The notes: generated by a model from the letters alone, not told the origin. Positions 41,143 to 50,438 are shown, counted from the stretch's first letter. The stretch: 64,000 nt of DNA from Rhodospirillaceae bacterium (GCA_028822445.1 JAPKDQ010000003.1:124001-188000), one strand, 5' to 3'. Translations and numbers: made by a program.

Positions 41143-42357
41143 TTACTTTCCAGCACCGAACAAGTAGTAGCTTGAGAAATTGCTGTGCTGCGGGGCTTCC
41201 GACTCGCCATGGGCAAAGGCGGCAAACTCATCGTCGGTCAGGCCGCCACGGTCTGGGATACGAACCAGACCACATGTCTCCGACGCAAATCCGGCTTCTT
41301 CAAGCAACCCAACCGGGTCTTGCTTGCGGAAGGCCGCATAATGGGGCTCATGATTGTGGTACGCGTCCCAGTCGAGAAAGAAGTTGTAGTAAGGGCCCAT
41401 CGCCTTGGTAGGTGGCAGTTCCATATGAATCGTCACGCCGCCCGGCGCCAACACACGATGGACTTCGGCGAGAATTTTCTTCGTCGACGGAACAGCTATC
41501 TCATGGAAAAAGAAACTTGAGACGACGAGATCAAATGAGCAGTCTTCAAAATCCATGGACTCGGCATTCTGTTGTGAGAAATGCGCCGTGATGCCACGGG
41601 ACTCCGCACGGGCATGGCCATATCGCAACACAGGCGCGCCGACATCGATACCAAAAAGCTCTGCGTCAGGAAAGGCCGACTGGAATGGCGATAAGTTCGA
41701 TCCAATGGTGCAACCAAGATCGAGAATGCGCTTGGGCTTAAAATTCGGATATTTGATACGCAAGTAATGGGCTATTGAATCCGCAACACCGCCTTTGCCT
41801 GGGTTTTTCGTTTTTCTGAGGCCACCAGAAAACACCTGGGTACCGCGCGCATAAATTGCACCGACTGCGATATCGTTTTTCACGAATTCCGTGTGAAAAC
41901 AGCCCGGCATCAAATGGATATCAAGTGAGCTCACGGCCTTCGGAATAGCCAGATCTGGGTTAAGGCGCAACGTGCCACCAGCGGGAGAAACTTTCGCAGC
42001 CTGCTCGGCCACCTCAATCATCTTGGGCAATTCGCGTTCAACCTCGTCGAGCACTGAGCCCCAGACCATTTCCTGGGCATTAAAACGCATGGAAGACCAG
42101 AAACGATAAAAACTGTTCGGCTCCATTGCTTTACGAACCGCAATCGCATCACCAGGTGCGTCACCTGTCTTTGCTTTCACCGACGGCTCTACGGTCCCGT
42201 CATAAACCGCGCGCATCTCTTGGGCCATATCCGTCATGATGACTTTTCGCATCTGCGCCACATACCCTTGGCGCGCTGCCTCGTCGTGGGTGGGTTGAGC
42301 AAATCCATCAATGGCAGGTAGACAGGCTTCTCCAGATGCTTTTTCTTCGCGGTACAT
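41143..42357 (-). CDS. class I SAM-dependent methyltransferase (paralog B)
   Basis: 404 aa; ILDLGCTIGSNLSPFQSAFPDAELFGIDVG, CSFDLVVSSFFFHEIA; colinear with paralog A over its whole length. Confidence 0.88.
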   Translation of the reverse strand: MYREEKASGEACLPAIDGFAQPTHDEAARQGYVAQMRKVIMTDMAQEMRAVYDGTVEPSVKAKTGDAPGDAIAVRKAMEPNSFYRFWSSMRFNAQEMVWGSVLDEVERELPKMIEVAEQAAKVSPAGGTLRLNPDLAIPKAVSSLDIHLMPGCFHTEFVKNDIAVGAIYARGTQVFSGGLRKTKNPGKGGVADSIAHYLRIKYPNFKPKRILDLGCTIGSNLSPFQSAFPDAELFGIDVGAPVLRYGHARAESRGITAHFSQQNAESMDFEDCSFDLVVSSFFFHEIAVPSTKKILAEVHRVLAPGGVTIHMELPPTKAMGPYYNFFLDWDAYHNHEPHYAAFRKQDPVGLLEEAGFASETCGLVRIPDRGGLTDDEFAAFAHGESEAPQHSNFSSYYLFGAGK

Positions 42358-42669
42358 AGAACTCTCCGGTCAATCTTCTAACGCCATTATACGCCTCAGC
42401 ATTAGCCGGTATATCAGAAGTTTTTCAGCTCTTTTCAACTGGAATCTATGGTTGCGCTTAAATTAAGCAGCGAAAACCATCCAGTCGGTGACTTTGTAAC
42501 GGTAGCCAGGGATTTAAGAAATCAGCTGAGCAAGAGATTGCTTAGGCGCAGCGCGACCCTGGTCTTGAGTGCAATAATTTGGAAGGTGTCAGTCTTCGTG
42601 AGGAACTGTTAGCTATTGATAATTGCACCTGCCTAATATTCAAGCTCACTGGCCGAAAAGTAAATAAGT

Positions 42670-43509
42670 ATGAAAAAAACTCTCGCGTGGACTGACTTGT
42701 TACCATTCACAGAGCACATCAAAATTAATTCTTTTGTGGGTCACGCAGCCAAAAAGGGAACATGGATGACTTCTCTCGAAGGTGACCTTAATTACCTATC
42801 ATCAGCAGAGGGTTGTTCACCCGTACTTAATGGTTTGTTAGATTTTAAAAATAACAAACCTCCCGCGTGTGGTCTTTATTTCCTCAGAGTGGATGTTGGT
42901 AACGGTATGCAGGATTTCGAACCAGAAAATACATCTGGATATTTTGATTACATTGGGATGGCAACTGCAGGGGGAAATTACCCACTTTTCCAACAAGGCA
43001 TTTTCGGCAGAATGTACGACCATTACCGAAAATTAACGTGCCTCCCTGCGAGGGGCCAAATTAATAAATTAATCCAAAAATACTACTTTAAGATTACAGA
43101 TGCTGAGCAACAGAAAGAAAACAGAAGCAAAGCGATTGAACTTCTAAAGGTTCAAAAATTTAAAGACTATGAAGAACTGAGGGCTTTTCTTCATGCACCC
43201 CATTTACCCCATGGTGATTTCCCATCAACAACTACTGAATACGGCACGACAGCAAACTTTCAAAAATGTTTTCAGCTCTGCACCACACAATATGACCTCA
43301 ATACAACAGATAAGATAAAGATATTTTTCGAAGAACATGTGAAGGTGTCCTTCTTCATTATACCGGGTTCCCAAAAGTCAAAGTTTGTTGAAACAGTTGC
43401 AAAAGGTGAAGGGCTGGCTATTGCAGAATATAAAAACCACTTCGATGGCATTCCCAGCCTGAACCAGCGTGATGAGTTAACAGTCAGCTCGCTCCCAGCG
43501 GGTTTGTAA
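42670..43509 (+). CDS. divergent GIY-YIG-like nuclease domain protein
   Basis: 279 aa; CGLYFLRV...FDYIGMAT...GIFGRMYDHYRKL...FVETVAKGEGLAIAEYKNHFDGIPSLN fits GLY-YIG...R..H...E...N order of conserved residues. Confidence 0.55.
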   Translation: MKKTLAWTDLLPFTEHIKINSFVGHAAKKGTWMTSLEGDLNYLSSAEGCSPVLNGLLDFKNNKPPACGLYFLRVDVGNGMQDFEPENTSGYFDYIGMATAGGNYPLFQQGIFGRMYDHYRKLTCLPARGQINKLIQKYYFKITDAEQQKENRSKAIELLKVQKFKDYEELRAFLHAPHLPHGDFPSTTTEYGTTANFQKCFQLCTTQYDLNTTDKIKIFFEEHVKVSFFIIPGSQKSKFVETVAKGEGLAIAEYKNHFDGIPSLNQRDELTVSSLPAGL

Positions 43510-43642
43510 AAGATTAGCACGTATCCAGCGCATGGCCTGGACATGTTAGAAGGTTCATAGCGGACTCAAGACGAACGCCAAATCACCATGGGTTACTCGC
43601 GCAAAGAAAATGTATGAACTGTCATCATGTTGATTCAGTAGG

Positions 43643-44659
43643 ATGAAGAAAACCGGCAGTATTCACCTGGTTGCCAGGGCACCTTTACCAAGGAATATGC
43701 GCATGACCGGTTCGAATTCTCGCTTAATTTTCACTCTCTTAATTGGGGCGCTACTGGCGATCAATAATGCGAGGGTCATCGCTGCTGAACCTGCACTCAA
43801 GGCCACCATCCTCGGTTCGGGCTATGTGGAGCCCTTGGCCGACAAATACGGGGCGAGTATTCTGGTCGAAGCCGGAACGGAAAAACTGCTGTTCGATGCT
43901 GGGCGCGGTACAACCATACGCCTCAACCAAATCCCCGTTCCCTACGATGCGATCGACAAAGTTTTCCTCACCCACCTCCATTCCGACCACGTGGTCGGCT
44001 TGCCAGATCTATACCTCACCGGCTGGGTGCTTGGGCGACGCGACACGCCACTGCGGCTTTGGGGGCCGGAGGGCACGTCTCAAATGGCAAAACATATGGT
44101 TCATGCCTTTGATTTTGATATCACCGTCCGCCGTGACACACACACCCGCTACGCCGCCATTGGCGCCACTATCGATGCAATGGATTTTGAGGGCGGCGTC
44201 ATCTACGACGCCAATGGAATCACCGTCACCGCTTTTACCGTCGACCATGGCCCGGTCAAGCCGGCCTTCGGGTTTCGCGTCGATTATGCAGGAAGGTCCA
44301 TTGGGATATCCGGTGACACGCGGCCGAGTAATAATTTAATAGCTCACACCCGAGACGTCGACGTTTTGTTCCATGAGGCCTTCGCGCCTGAGGCGTATTC
44401 TGCTGCTCACCCCGATGTGCCATACTTAGTGATCAAAGCAATTGAAAGCGTACACACCACACCCAGCCAGGCTGGCAAAATCTTTGCGGCGGTGAACCCC
44501 AAGCTAGCGGTATTTTATCACATCGATCCGGGTAAAACATTTGCTGACGAGCTAACTCGCGACGCCCGAAAATACTATAATGGACCTCTCGAGGTGGGCG
44601 AAGATTTAATGTCCTTCAATATCGGTGAAGAGATTAAAGTGAGGCGACAGCTCCCCTAG
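43643..44659 (+). CDS. MBL-fold metallo-hydrolase (RNase Z/arylsulfatase-like), probably exported
   Basis: 338 aa; FLTHLHSDHVVGLPDLYLTGW, FDAGRGTTIRLNQ, GISGDTRPSNNLIAHTRDVDVLFHEAF; hydrophobic N-terminus. Confidence 0.88.
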   Translation: MKKTGSIHLVARAPLPRNMRMTGSNSRLIFTLLIGALLAINNARVIAAEPALKATILGSGYVEPLADKYGASILVEAGTEKLLFDAGRGTTIRLNQIPVPYDAIDKVFLTHLHSDHVVGLPDLYLTGWVLGRRDTPLRLWGPEGTSQMAKHMVHAFDFDITVRRDTHTRYAAIGATIDAMDFEGGVIYDANGITVTAFTVDHGPVKPAFGFRVDYAGRSIGISGDTRPSNNLIAHTRDVDVLFHEAFAPEAYSAAHPDVPYLVIKAIESVHTTPSQAGKIFAAVNPKLAVFYHIDPGKTFADELTRDARKYYNGPLEVGEDLMSFNIGEEIKVRRQLP

Positions 44660-44844
44660 TCCTTTAAAAATGTTGGCTGAGCATCTAAAGGGGAAACAGC
44701 GAATTCAAAAACAAACCCAAATACTATTTTTCCTGCTTGTTCATAGGTGGTCTTTTTTAAAGAACAAATTATGGACATGTATCCATTAGTAATATTTGCC
44801 ATATTACAGCCTCTGTAATTGGATAACGTTTCTCAAGACTAAAT

Positions 44845-45390
44845 TTATACGGCCTCCAGCCCAATAATTAATTTCCATTGGTCGCTCATTGTAGGGAGCC
44901 ACTTTTTGAGCAACGGTGAGGCTGCTTTCTCATGAGCCACTCCTTTTCTCAAAGTTAAATATTTATACATAAAAACAGACACCCGATAATTAGCAGCGCA
45001 ATGGACGAAGACCCTATCATTCTCAAAAGAATCCATAGCACTAAAAAAATGCTCAAGGTGATCAGAAGTTGGCGCATCAAAAGGCACGGGAATGTGCATG
45101 TATTTCATACCCAGGGAAGTAACAATTTTGTCCTCTCCAGGGATTGCATTATCCGAGTCATGCATGGCTAAATTTATTACCACCGAGTAATTTGCTTTAG
45201 CTATTTCATTTATTTGACTAATGTTTGGCTGCCCACCTGTGCCAATGTTATCAGTTATCTGAAAAAAATTGGCGATGTCTTCCATGCCGCCCTCTTTCAA
45301 ATCTTCTCTCGAAAGAGAAGCGCTAGACAATAAAGACAAGCCTAAAATTAACGGTAATATTTTTATTTTTTTCACGTCGTTCACACTCAA
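44845..45390 (-). CDS. secreted PTP/DSP-like (beta-lactamase hydrolase/DUF442-like) protein
   Basis: 181 aa; signal peptide, FQITDNIGTGGQPNISQINEIAKANYSVVINLA, FVHCAANYRVSVFMYKYL P-loop-like motif. Confidence 0.7.
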   Translation of the reverse strand: MSVNDVKKIKILPLILGLSLLSSASLSREDLKEGGMEDIANFFQITDNIGTGGQPNISQINEIAKANYSVVINLAMHDSDNAIPGEDKIVTSLGMKYMHIPVPFDAPTSDHLEHFFSAMDSFENDRVFVHCAANYRVSVFMYKYLTLRKGVAHEKAASPLLKKWLPTMSDQWKLIIGLEAV

Positions 45391-45463
45391 AAAAAGGGGT
45401 TTCTAAGAATGGATAGCGTTCTTAGTGCTATGGGGTTTCTTGTTTGTGAGTTTTTAACTTGGG

Positions 45464-45570
45464 TCGGTGAGGAGATTAAAGTGCGACGGCATCTTCCCTA
45501 GTCCTTTTAAATCATTGGCTGACTATCTAAAAATTAGACACCCGATTTCAAAACAAAATCAAAGACTATA
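45464..45570 (+). repeat. diverged direct repeat of MBL-hydrolase gene 3' end and flank (copy B; copy A at 44622-44730)
   Basis: TCGGTGA(a/g)GAGATTAAAGTG...CCCTAGTCCTTT...TTGGCTGA..ATCTAAA...ATTCAAAA.CAAA..C in both, same strand. Confidence 0.8.
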
Positions 45571-47490
45571 AAAATTAACCCCAATCATAACTCTATCTTT
45601 TTTCCCGCCATAAAATGCAGAGTGCAACCTATCAGCTGGGAAGATTGTTATCATGCCCTCACATGGAAGGATGTCTTCGCTGGGGTCATAAAGTTTCAAA
45701 ATGCCTGGTTCACTGCAATTTTGATCTCCTACAGAGAGATAATACACAAGGGAGTACTTTTGGTAATGTAAACCAAGCTCCTTTTCTTTGTCTGAACTAT
45801 TTAGGTGCCTGTGAGGAGTCAGCCCACCTCCAGCACCCAAGATATTAAAGAAAGAATCGTATATGTAGATTTCTGATTTAACAGCCTTCATCATAATAAT
45901 CGTTAAATCTTCTGCTACAGTTTTTATAATAGAACGATTATCTCCAAACATATTAAAGTCTGGCGAGCACCTACCATTTCCATAACGAGCATCTCCACTT
46001 CTCGTTTTATCTAGTTCTCTAGAACTCATTTCGTACAGAGTAGAAATCAGCTTGGCTTCTACCGCTCTGTTTAAAATAAGTGGATTGGACGTTAATCCCA
46101 TAACGCCACGTAGATTGCTTATGTTGTCAACGCTGGCCTCACTTTTCTTGCGGGACTTTCTTGACTTCAGAACACTCAACAATAATCTAACGCGCTTTGA
46201 TTTTGGATCGATGGAATTTGCTTTTTCCATGCTTTCTAAGGCTGAATCTATATCTCCATTACTATAAAAAATAATGCCCAAGTTAATATAGGCTGCGGAA
46301 AAGGAAGGCTTCAACGCTATCGCTTGCCTATAGCTTGCTTCAGCCCCTTCTGACCTGCCTAGATCTCGCAGCGCGTTACCCAAGTTGCTATGGGCTTCGG
46401 CATAGTCAGCTTTCAGCGCTATCGCTTGCCTATAGCTTGCTTCAGCTTCTTCTGGTCTGCTTAGTTCCTTCAGTGCGATGCCCAAGTTATTATGGGCTGC
46501 GGCAACGTCAGGCTTCAACTTTATAGCTTGCCTACAGCTTACTTCAGCCTCGTCTAATCTGCCCAGTTCTTGAAGCGTGTTACCCAAGTTGCTATGTGCT
46601 TCGGCATAACCAGGTTTCAACTTTATCGCTTGCCTATAGCTTGCTTCAGCCTCCTCTAATCTGCCAAATGCTTGCAGTGTGGCACCCAAGTTGCTATGGG
46701 CTTCGGCATAGTTAGGTTTCAGCGCTATCGCTTGCCTATAGCTTGCTTCAGCCTCTTCTGACCTACCTAGATCTCGCAGGGCATTGCCCAAGTTGCTATG
46801 GGCTTCGGCATAGTTAGGTTTCAGCGCTATCGCTTGCCTATAGCTTGCTTCAGCCTCTTCTGACCTACCTAGATCTCGCAGGGCATTGCCCAAGTTGCTA
46901 TGGGCTTCGGCGTCTTCCGTTTCTAATTGCACGGCTCTTTGGTTGGCATTTAAAGCCTCAGGTTTCCTGCCTGTTTGCCCGAACACTGCCCCAAGCACTT
47001 TCCAGCCAAATTGATGGCCGGGAAATTGTTGAGTCATGGATATTGCTAACGTCTCTGCATCGTCATGCCGTCCGTTTTGATAGTGCTCTAAAAGGCTTTT
47101 TAATTCAGATTGAGGCGGTGATTCGTTATTGCTTACTGCCAGAAGCCGCTGGCTCAGAGCATTAAGTTTTTCTGAATTCACCCAACTTTTCTTTCCCTGC
47201 GCAAGGGCTTCTTTCGCCGCTTCAGCCTGATTCTCTTTGATGAGTGCGTCAATGTAACTGAGCCAAAACTGTTCTATATTAGGATTGGCGTCGATGGCAC
47301 TTTTGAAGTGTGGCAGCGCCGCCCCAGACTGGTTAATAGAAACCGCTATGAGACCTAGATTATGATGGGCATCAGGGTGCTCAGGCTGGACTTGCAATAT
47401 GGACCTATAAAGGCGTTCAGCTTCTTGAAGATTACCTTGATTATGCGCAGCAACACCCTGTTGCAGCGCTTGATCAAGAGTCAGTTCCAT
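45559..47490 (-). CDS. TPR-repeat protein with C-terminal putative 2OG-Fe(II) oxygenase-like domain
   Basis: 643 aa; repeated YAEAHSNLGNALRDLGRSEEAEASYRQAIALKPN; C-terminus TPHRHLNSS...KYSLVYYLSVGD...GILKLYDP...ITIFPADRLHSAFYGGKKDRVMIGVNF. Confidence 0.8.
   Translation of the reverse strand: MELTLDQALQQGVAAHNQGNLQEAERLYRSILQVQPEHPDAHHNLGLIAVSINQSGAALPHFKSAIDANPNIEQFWLSYIDALIKENQAEAAKEALAQGKKSWVNSEKLNALSQRLLAVSNNESPPQSELKSLLEHYQNGRHDDAETLAISMTQQFPGHQFGWKVLGAVFGQTGRKPEALNANQRAVQLETEDAEAHSNLGNALRDLGRSEEAEASYRQAIALKPNYAEAHSNLGNALRDLGRSEEAEASYRQAIALKPNYAEAHSNLGATLQAFGRLEEAEASYRQAIKLKPGYAEAHSNLGNTLQELGRLDEAEVSCRQAIKLKPDVAAAHNNLGIALKELSRPEEAEASYRQAIALKADYAEAHSNLGNALRDLGRSEGAEASYRQAIALKPSFSAAYINLGIIFYSNGDIDSALESMEKANSIDPKSKRVRLLLSVLKSRKSRKKSEASVDNISNLRGVMGLTSNPLILNRAVEAKLISTLYEMSSRELDKTRSGDARYGNGRCSPDFNMFGDNRSIIKTVAEDLTIIMMKAVKSEIYIYDSFFNILGAGGGLTPHRHLNSSDKEKELGLHYQKYSLVYYLSVGDQNCSEPGILKLYDPSEDILPCEGMITIFPADRLHSAFYGGKKDRVMIGVNFYSL
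46330..46910 (-). repeat. tandem 102-bp coding repeats (34-aa TPR units)
   Basis: Successive units at 46687-46788 and 46789-46890 are essentially identical at DNA level; adjacent units diverge slightly. Confidence 0.9.
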
Positions 47491-47677
47491 TAAATATTCC
47501 TAGTGGCGGTCAGGTTTCTCATACGAGGATTGTGGCAGAATATTTGTGGGGGGGGTAGCCTGGTATGGAGCCTGTTTGTAGCGTCGTTGCGCAACCCTCA
47601 CTACAAACTTTGTAATAAATACAAAAAAATAGTATGTTAAATTTATCAGTCTGAAAAACTCTCCTGGGGGGTCAGGT

Positions 47678-50245
47678 ATGGCTAAGTTACCAGTAATTCT
47701 TGGGGCTTTTGTCCTAATCTTATCAACAATGGTTGATGCTCAAGGAACCAGAGCAGATAGCAAAACGAGCCTGATTAAACCTGAAGAGATTATTGTCACG
47801 GCTACCAAGCGTGCGCAGAGCCTTCAGGATGTCCCGATAGCTGTCAGTGTCGTTAATGCTGCTGTGCTTGAACAATCACAGGTGAACGACCTGATTGATC
47901 TTCAAACCTTAGTGCCAACATTGCGCGTTACCCAACTTCAAAATTCTTCCCAAACAAACTTTTTGATAAGAGGTTTTGGTAATGGGGCCAATAATGTCGG
48001 CATTGAAGCAGAAGTTGGCGTCTTTATTGATGGTGTTTACCAATCTCGTGCAGCATCTTCCATATTGGATCTTCCAGAACTTGAGAGAATTGAAGTACTT
48101 CGAGGCCCACAATCAAGTATTTACGGAAAAAATGTGTCTGTGGGGGCAATTTCAATCACAACAAAAGCCCCAGAATTCGAATTTGGTGGGATGGCTGAGC
48201 TGACCTATGGCAATTATGACCAGATGATTGGCAAAGCAAGCATTACCGGTCCAATTTCTGACAAAGCAGCATTCCGCCTCTCAGGTTCCATCAATCAGAG
48301 AGATGGCTACTATACTAATACGATTACAAATGGAGATATTAACGATCGAGATCGTTTTTCATTGCGAGGTCAGTTTCTCTTAGAGCCGTCTGACAATTTC
48401 ACAATCAAAGTGATTGCTGATTACAATAAGATTGATGAAACTTGTTGCGGGGCTGTTCAGCTTTTCAATGGGATACTCACACAGGTGATTGGTGCCCCGT
48501 TCCCTTTTGGGCTTGGAAAAACAATAGGAAACCCCGCCAACCTGTTTGACCGTGAAGTTTCCTATAATAAAGACCCAAGCAATGAACTTGAGGGCAAAGG
48601 GTTATCGATAACTGGCGAAGTAGATCTTGGTTTTGCTAACTTTACATCGATAACAGCATACAGAGAGCAAACAAATAATAGTGACAATACGGTAGATTTC
48701 TCAGGAGCAGATATCGTCGATCTGCTGCAATATCAGAAGTTTGAGACCTTCACGCAAGAGTTCAGGCTAACCTCCAAAGATGCTGGTGATCAACTTGACT
48801 GGCTCCTTGGCGCCTACTATTTCGACGAAAGCGTGCCAACATGCTGCAGGACACTTACGTTCGGCGCGGACACATTCAACTTTGCGAATGTTTTGGCTGG
48901 CGGACAACTTCCTGGACTGCAAGCTTTGCTTGGTATTCCCCAGGGGACATTTTTCGCAAACGGCACGGGTATTGTTGACAATTATACCCTTGACGATAAA
49001 TCGGTACAGGTTTTTGCAAACGCAGACTTTCATGCATCTGATAAATTAACTTTCTCGCTTGGTGGCGCTTACATTGATTCGAAGAAATCTGCTAAATCTA
49101 GCGTTGTTCTAAATGACGTGTTCTCCAGCTTAAACTTCCCTGCAATTGGTGAAGGGGTAGTAAGGCAGACGGTAATAGCACAACAATATGCAGCGTTAGG
49201 AGTGGATGCCACTAACCCGGCAGCTATCGCCGCTATAGAAGCCATTGCACCAGGAACGTTTGCAGCAATATCTAATGGAGCGGGAGCGTTTGCGGCAGCA
49301 AATAGAAATAATCCCGCAGTCAATCCATTCCTTGCATTCCTGCCACTTCAATTTTTTCCGGTGCCTGTCAATTATCCGAACGCCAATGAAACGGGAGTGC
49401 TAAAAGGTAATAAAATTACCTATCAAGCGCGATTAGCCTATGACTTCACGGATAAAGTCAAAGGCTATGTCAGCTATGCAACCGGCTGGAAAGGTGGGGC
49501 TATTAATTTGTCGTCAGACTCAAGGCCTCCCACTGCTGGTTCAAGTGGAAGATTCGCACAACCTTCCGACGTGAATGTGATTGAATTGGGCCTTAAGAGT
49601 AGCTTTGACCGTGGTTACTTAAACTTAGCGATTTTCAAGCAGGAGGTGAAAGATTTTCAATCCAATCTATTCACTGGCGCCGGCTTTGAAATTTCCAACG
49701 CAGGTAGCGAAGTGCACAAAGGTTTTGAAATTGATGCGGCATTCGCACCAACAGAAAACCTTGTTATTGCATCATCAGTTATCGTAATGGATCCAAAATA
49801 TAAAGATTTCCAGGGAGCGCCTTGCCAAGCATTCGATCTAGCGAGATGCGGTGCTGGGCAGTCATCTAGAGATTTAAGCGGGGAAAAAGCTGGTGGCATC
49901 CATGAAGTAAGCTGGTCGACATCTGTTACTTACTCACACGAGTTTAATAGTGGTTTATCCGGGTTCTTAAGGGGTGAATATCTCTACGAAAGCAACGTTG
50001 ACGTCGTAGATAATGTTCCAGCCTTTGCCGCAGGAACCCCGCTTGCACAACGTAAAGTTAACAATCTTAATGCTAGTGCAGGGTTAGAGATGGATAACGG
50101 AATAGAACTTGTCCTGTGGGGCCGGAATCTTACAAATGATGATAACCTTCTCAGCGCATTTCCAACAACTATTCAAGAAGGTAGCTTTAGCGGTTACCTT
50201 AATGCGCCGCGCACCTACGGTCTAACTGTACGCAGCAGATTCTAA
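47678..50245 (+). CDS. TonB-dependent receptor
   Basis: 855 aa; EEIIVTATKRAQSLQDVPIAVSVV TonB box/plug, LRGPQSSIYGKNVSVGAISITTKAP, C-terminal beta strand ending RSRF. Confidence 0.93.
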   Translation: MAKLPVILGAFVLILSTMVDAQGTRADSKTSLIKPEEIIVTATKRAQSLQDVPIAVSVVNAAVLEQSQVNDLIDLQTLVPTLRVTQLQNSSQTNFLIRGFGNGANNVGIEAEVGVFIDGVYQSRAASSILDLPELERIEVLRGPQSSIYGKNVSVGAISITTKAPEFEFGGMAELTYGNYDQMIGKASITGPISDKAAFRLSGSINQRDGYYTNTITNGDINDRDRFSLRGQFLLEPSDNFTIKVIADYNKIDETCCGAVQLFNGILTQVIGAPFPFGLGKTIGNPANLFDREVSYNKDPSNELEGKGLSITGEVDLGFANFTSITAYREQTNNSDNTVDFSGADIVDLLQYQKFETFTQEFRLTSKDAGDQLDWLLGAYYFDESVPTCCRTLTFGADTFNFANVLAGGQLPGLQALLGIPQGTFFANGTGIVDNYTLDDKSVQVFANADFHASDKLTFSLGGAYIDSKKSAKSSVVLNDVFSSLNFPAIGEGVVRQTVIAQQYAALGVDATNPAAIAAIEAIAPGTFAAISNGAGAFAAANRNNPAVNPFLAFLPLQFFPVPVNYPNANETGVLKGNKITYQARLAYDFTDKVKGYVSYATGWKGGAINLSSDSRPPTAGSSGRFAQPSDVNVIELGLKSSFDRGYLNLAIFKQEVKDFQSNLFTGAGFEISNAGSEVHKGFEIDAAFAPTENLVIASSVIVMDPKYKDFQGAPCQAFDLARCGAGQSSRDLSGEKAGGIHEVSWSTSVTYSHEFNSGLSGFLRGEYLYESNVDVVDNVPAFAAGTPLAQRKVNNLNASAGLEMDNGIELVLWGRNLTNDDNLLSAFPTTIQEGSFSGYLNAPRTYGLTVRSRF

Positions 50246-50438
50246 GAATAGGTCGCAGAAACTTTTACCGCGCGGCCATTAGAACGCCTCTGAATGTGCC
50301 ATGAAGGCACCCAATTGTTAGTGGGCTTTCACGCGAGCTAATACAGTCCACCCAAATGCTTTCTGCCGGGCCGAGTTTGCCGATACCGAAGCGTTTTAGC
50401 CTCATTAGCCGTCAGTCTCGGCGGATATGACGAAGTTC

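Noticed and set aside
42430-42669. Possible mobile-element remnant upstream of the GIY-YIG-like gene
   Set aside because: Open frames such as MVALKLSSENHPVGDFVTVARDLRNQLSKRLLRRSATLVLSAIIWKVSVFVRNC* have no recognisable transposase or integrase motif.
43743-44339. 198-aa ORF in alternative frame of the MBL hydrolase
   Set aside because: Ser/Pro-rich out-of-frame translation fully overlapping the supported MBL CDS.
46330-46910. Regularly spaced repeats as a CRISPR array
   Set aside because: The 102-bp periodicity corresponds to in-frame 34-aa TPR units without unique spacers; no cas genes.
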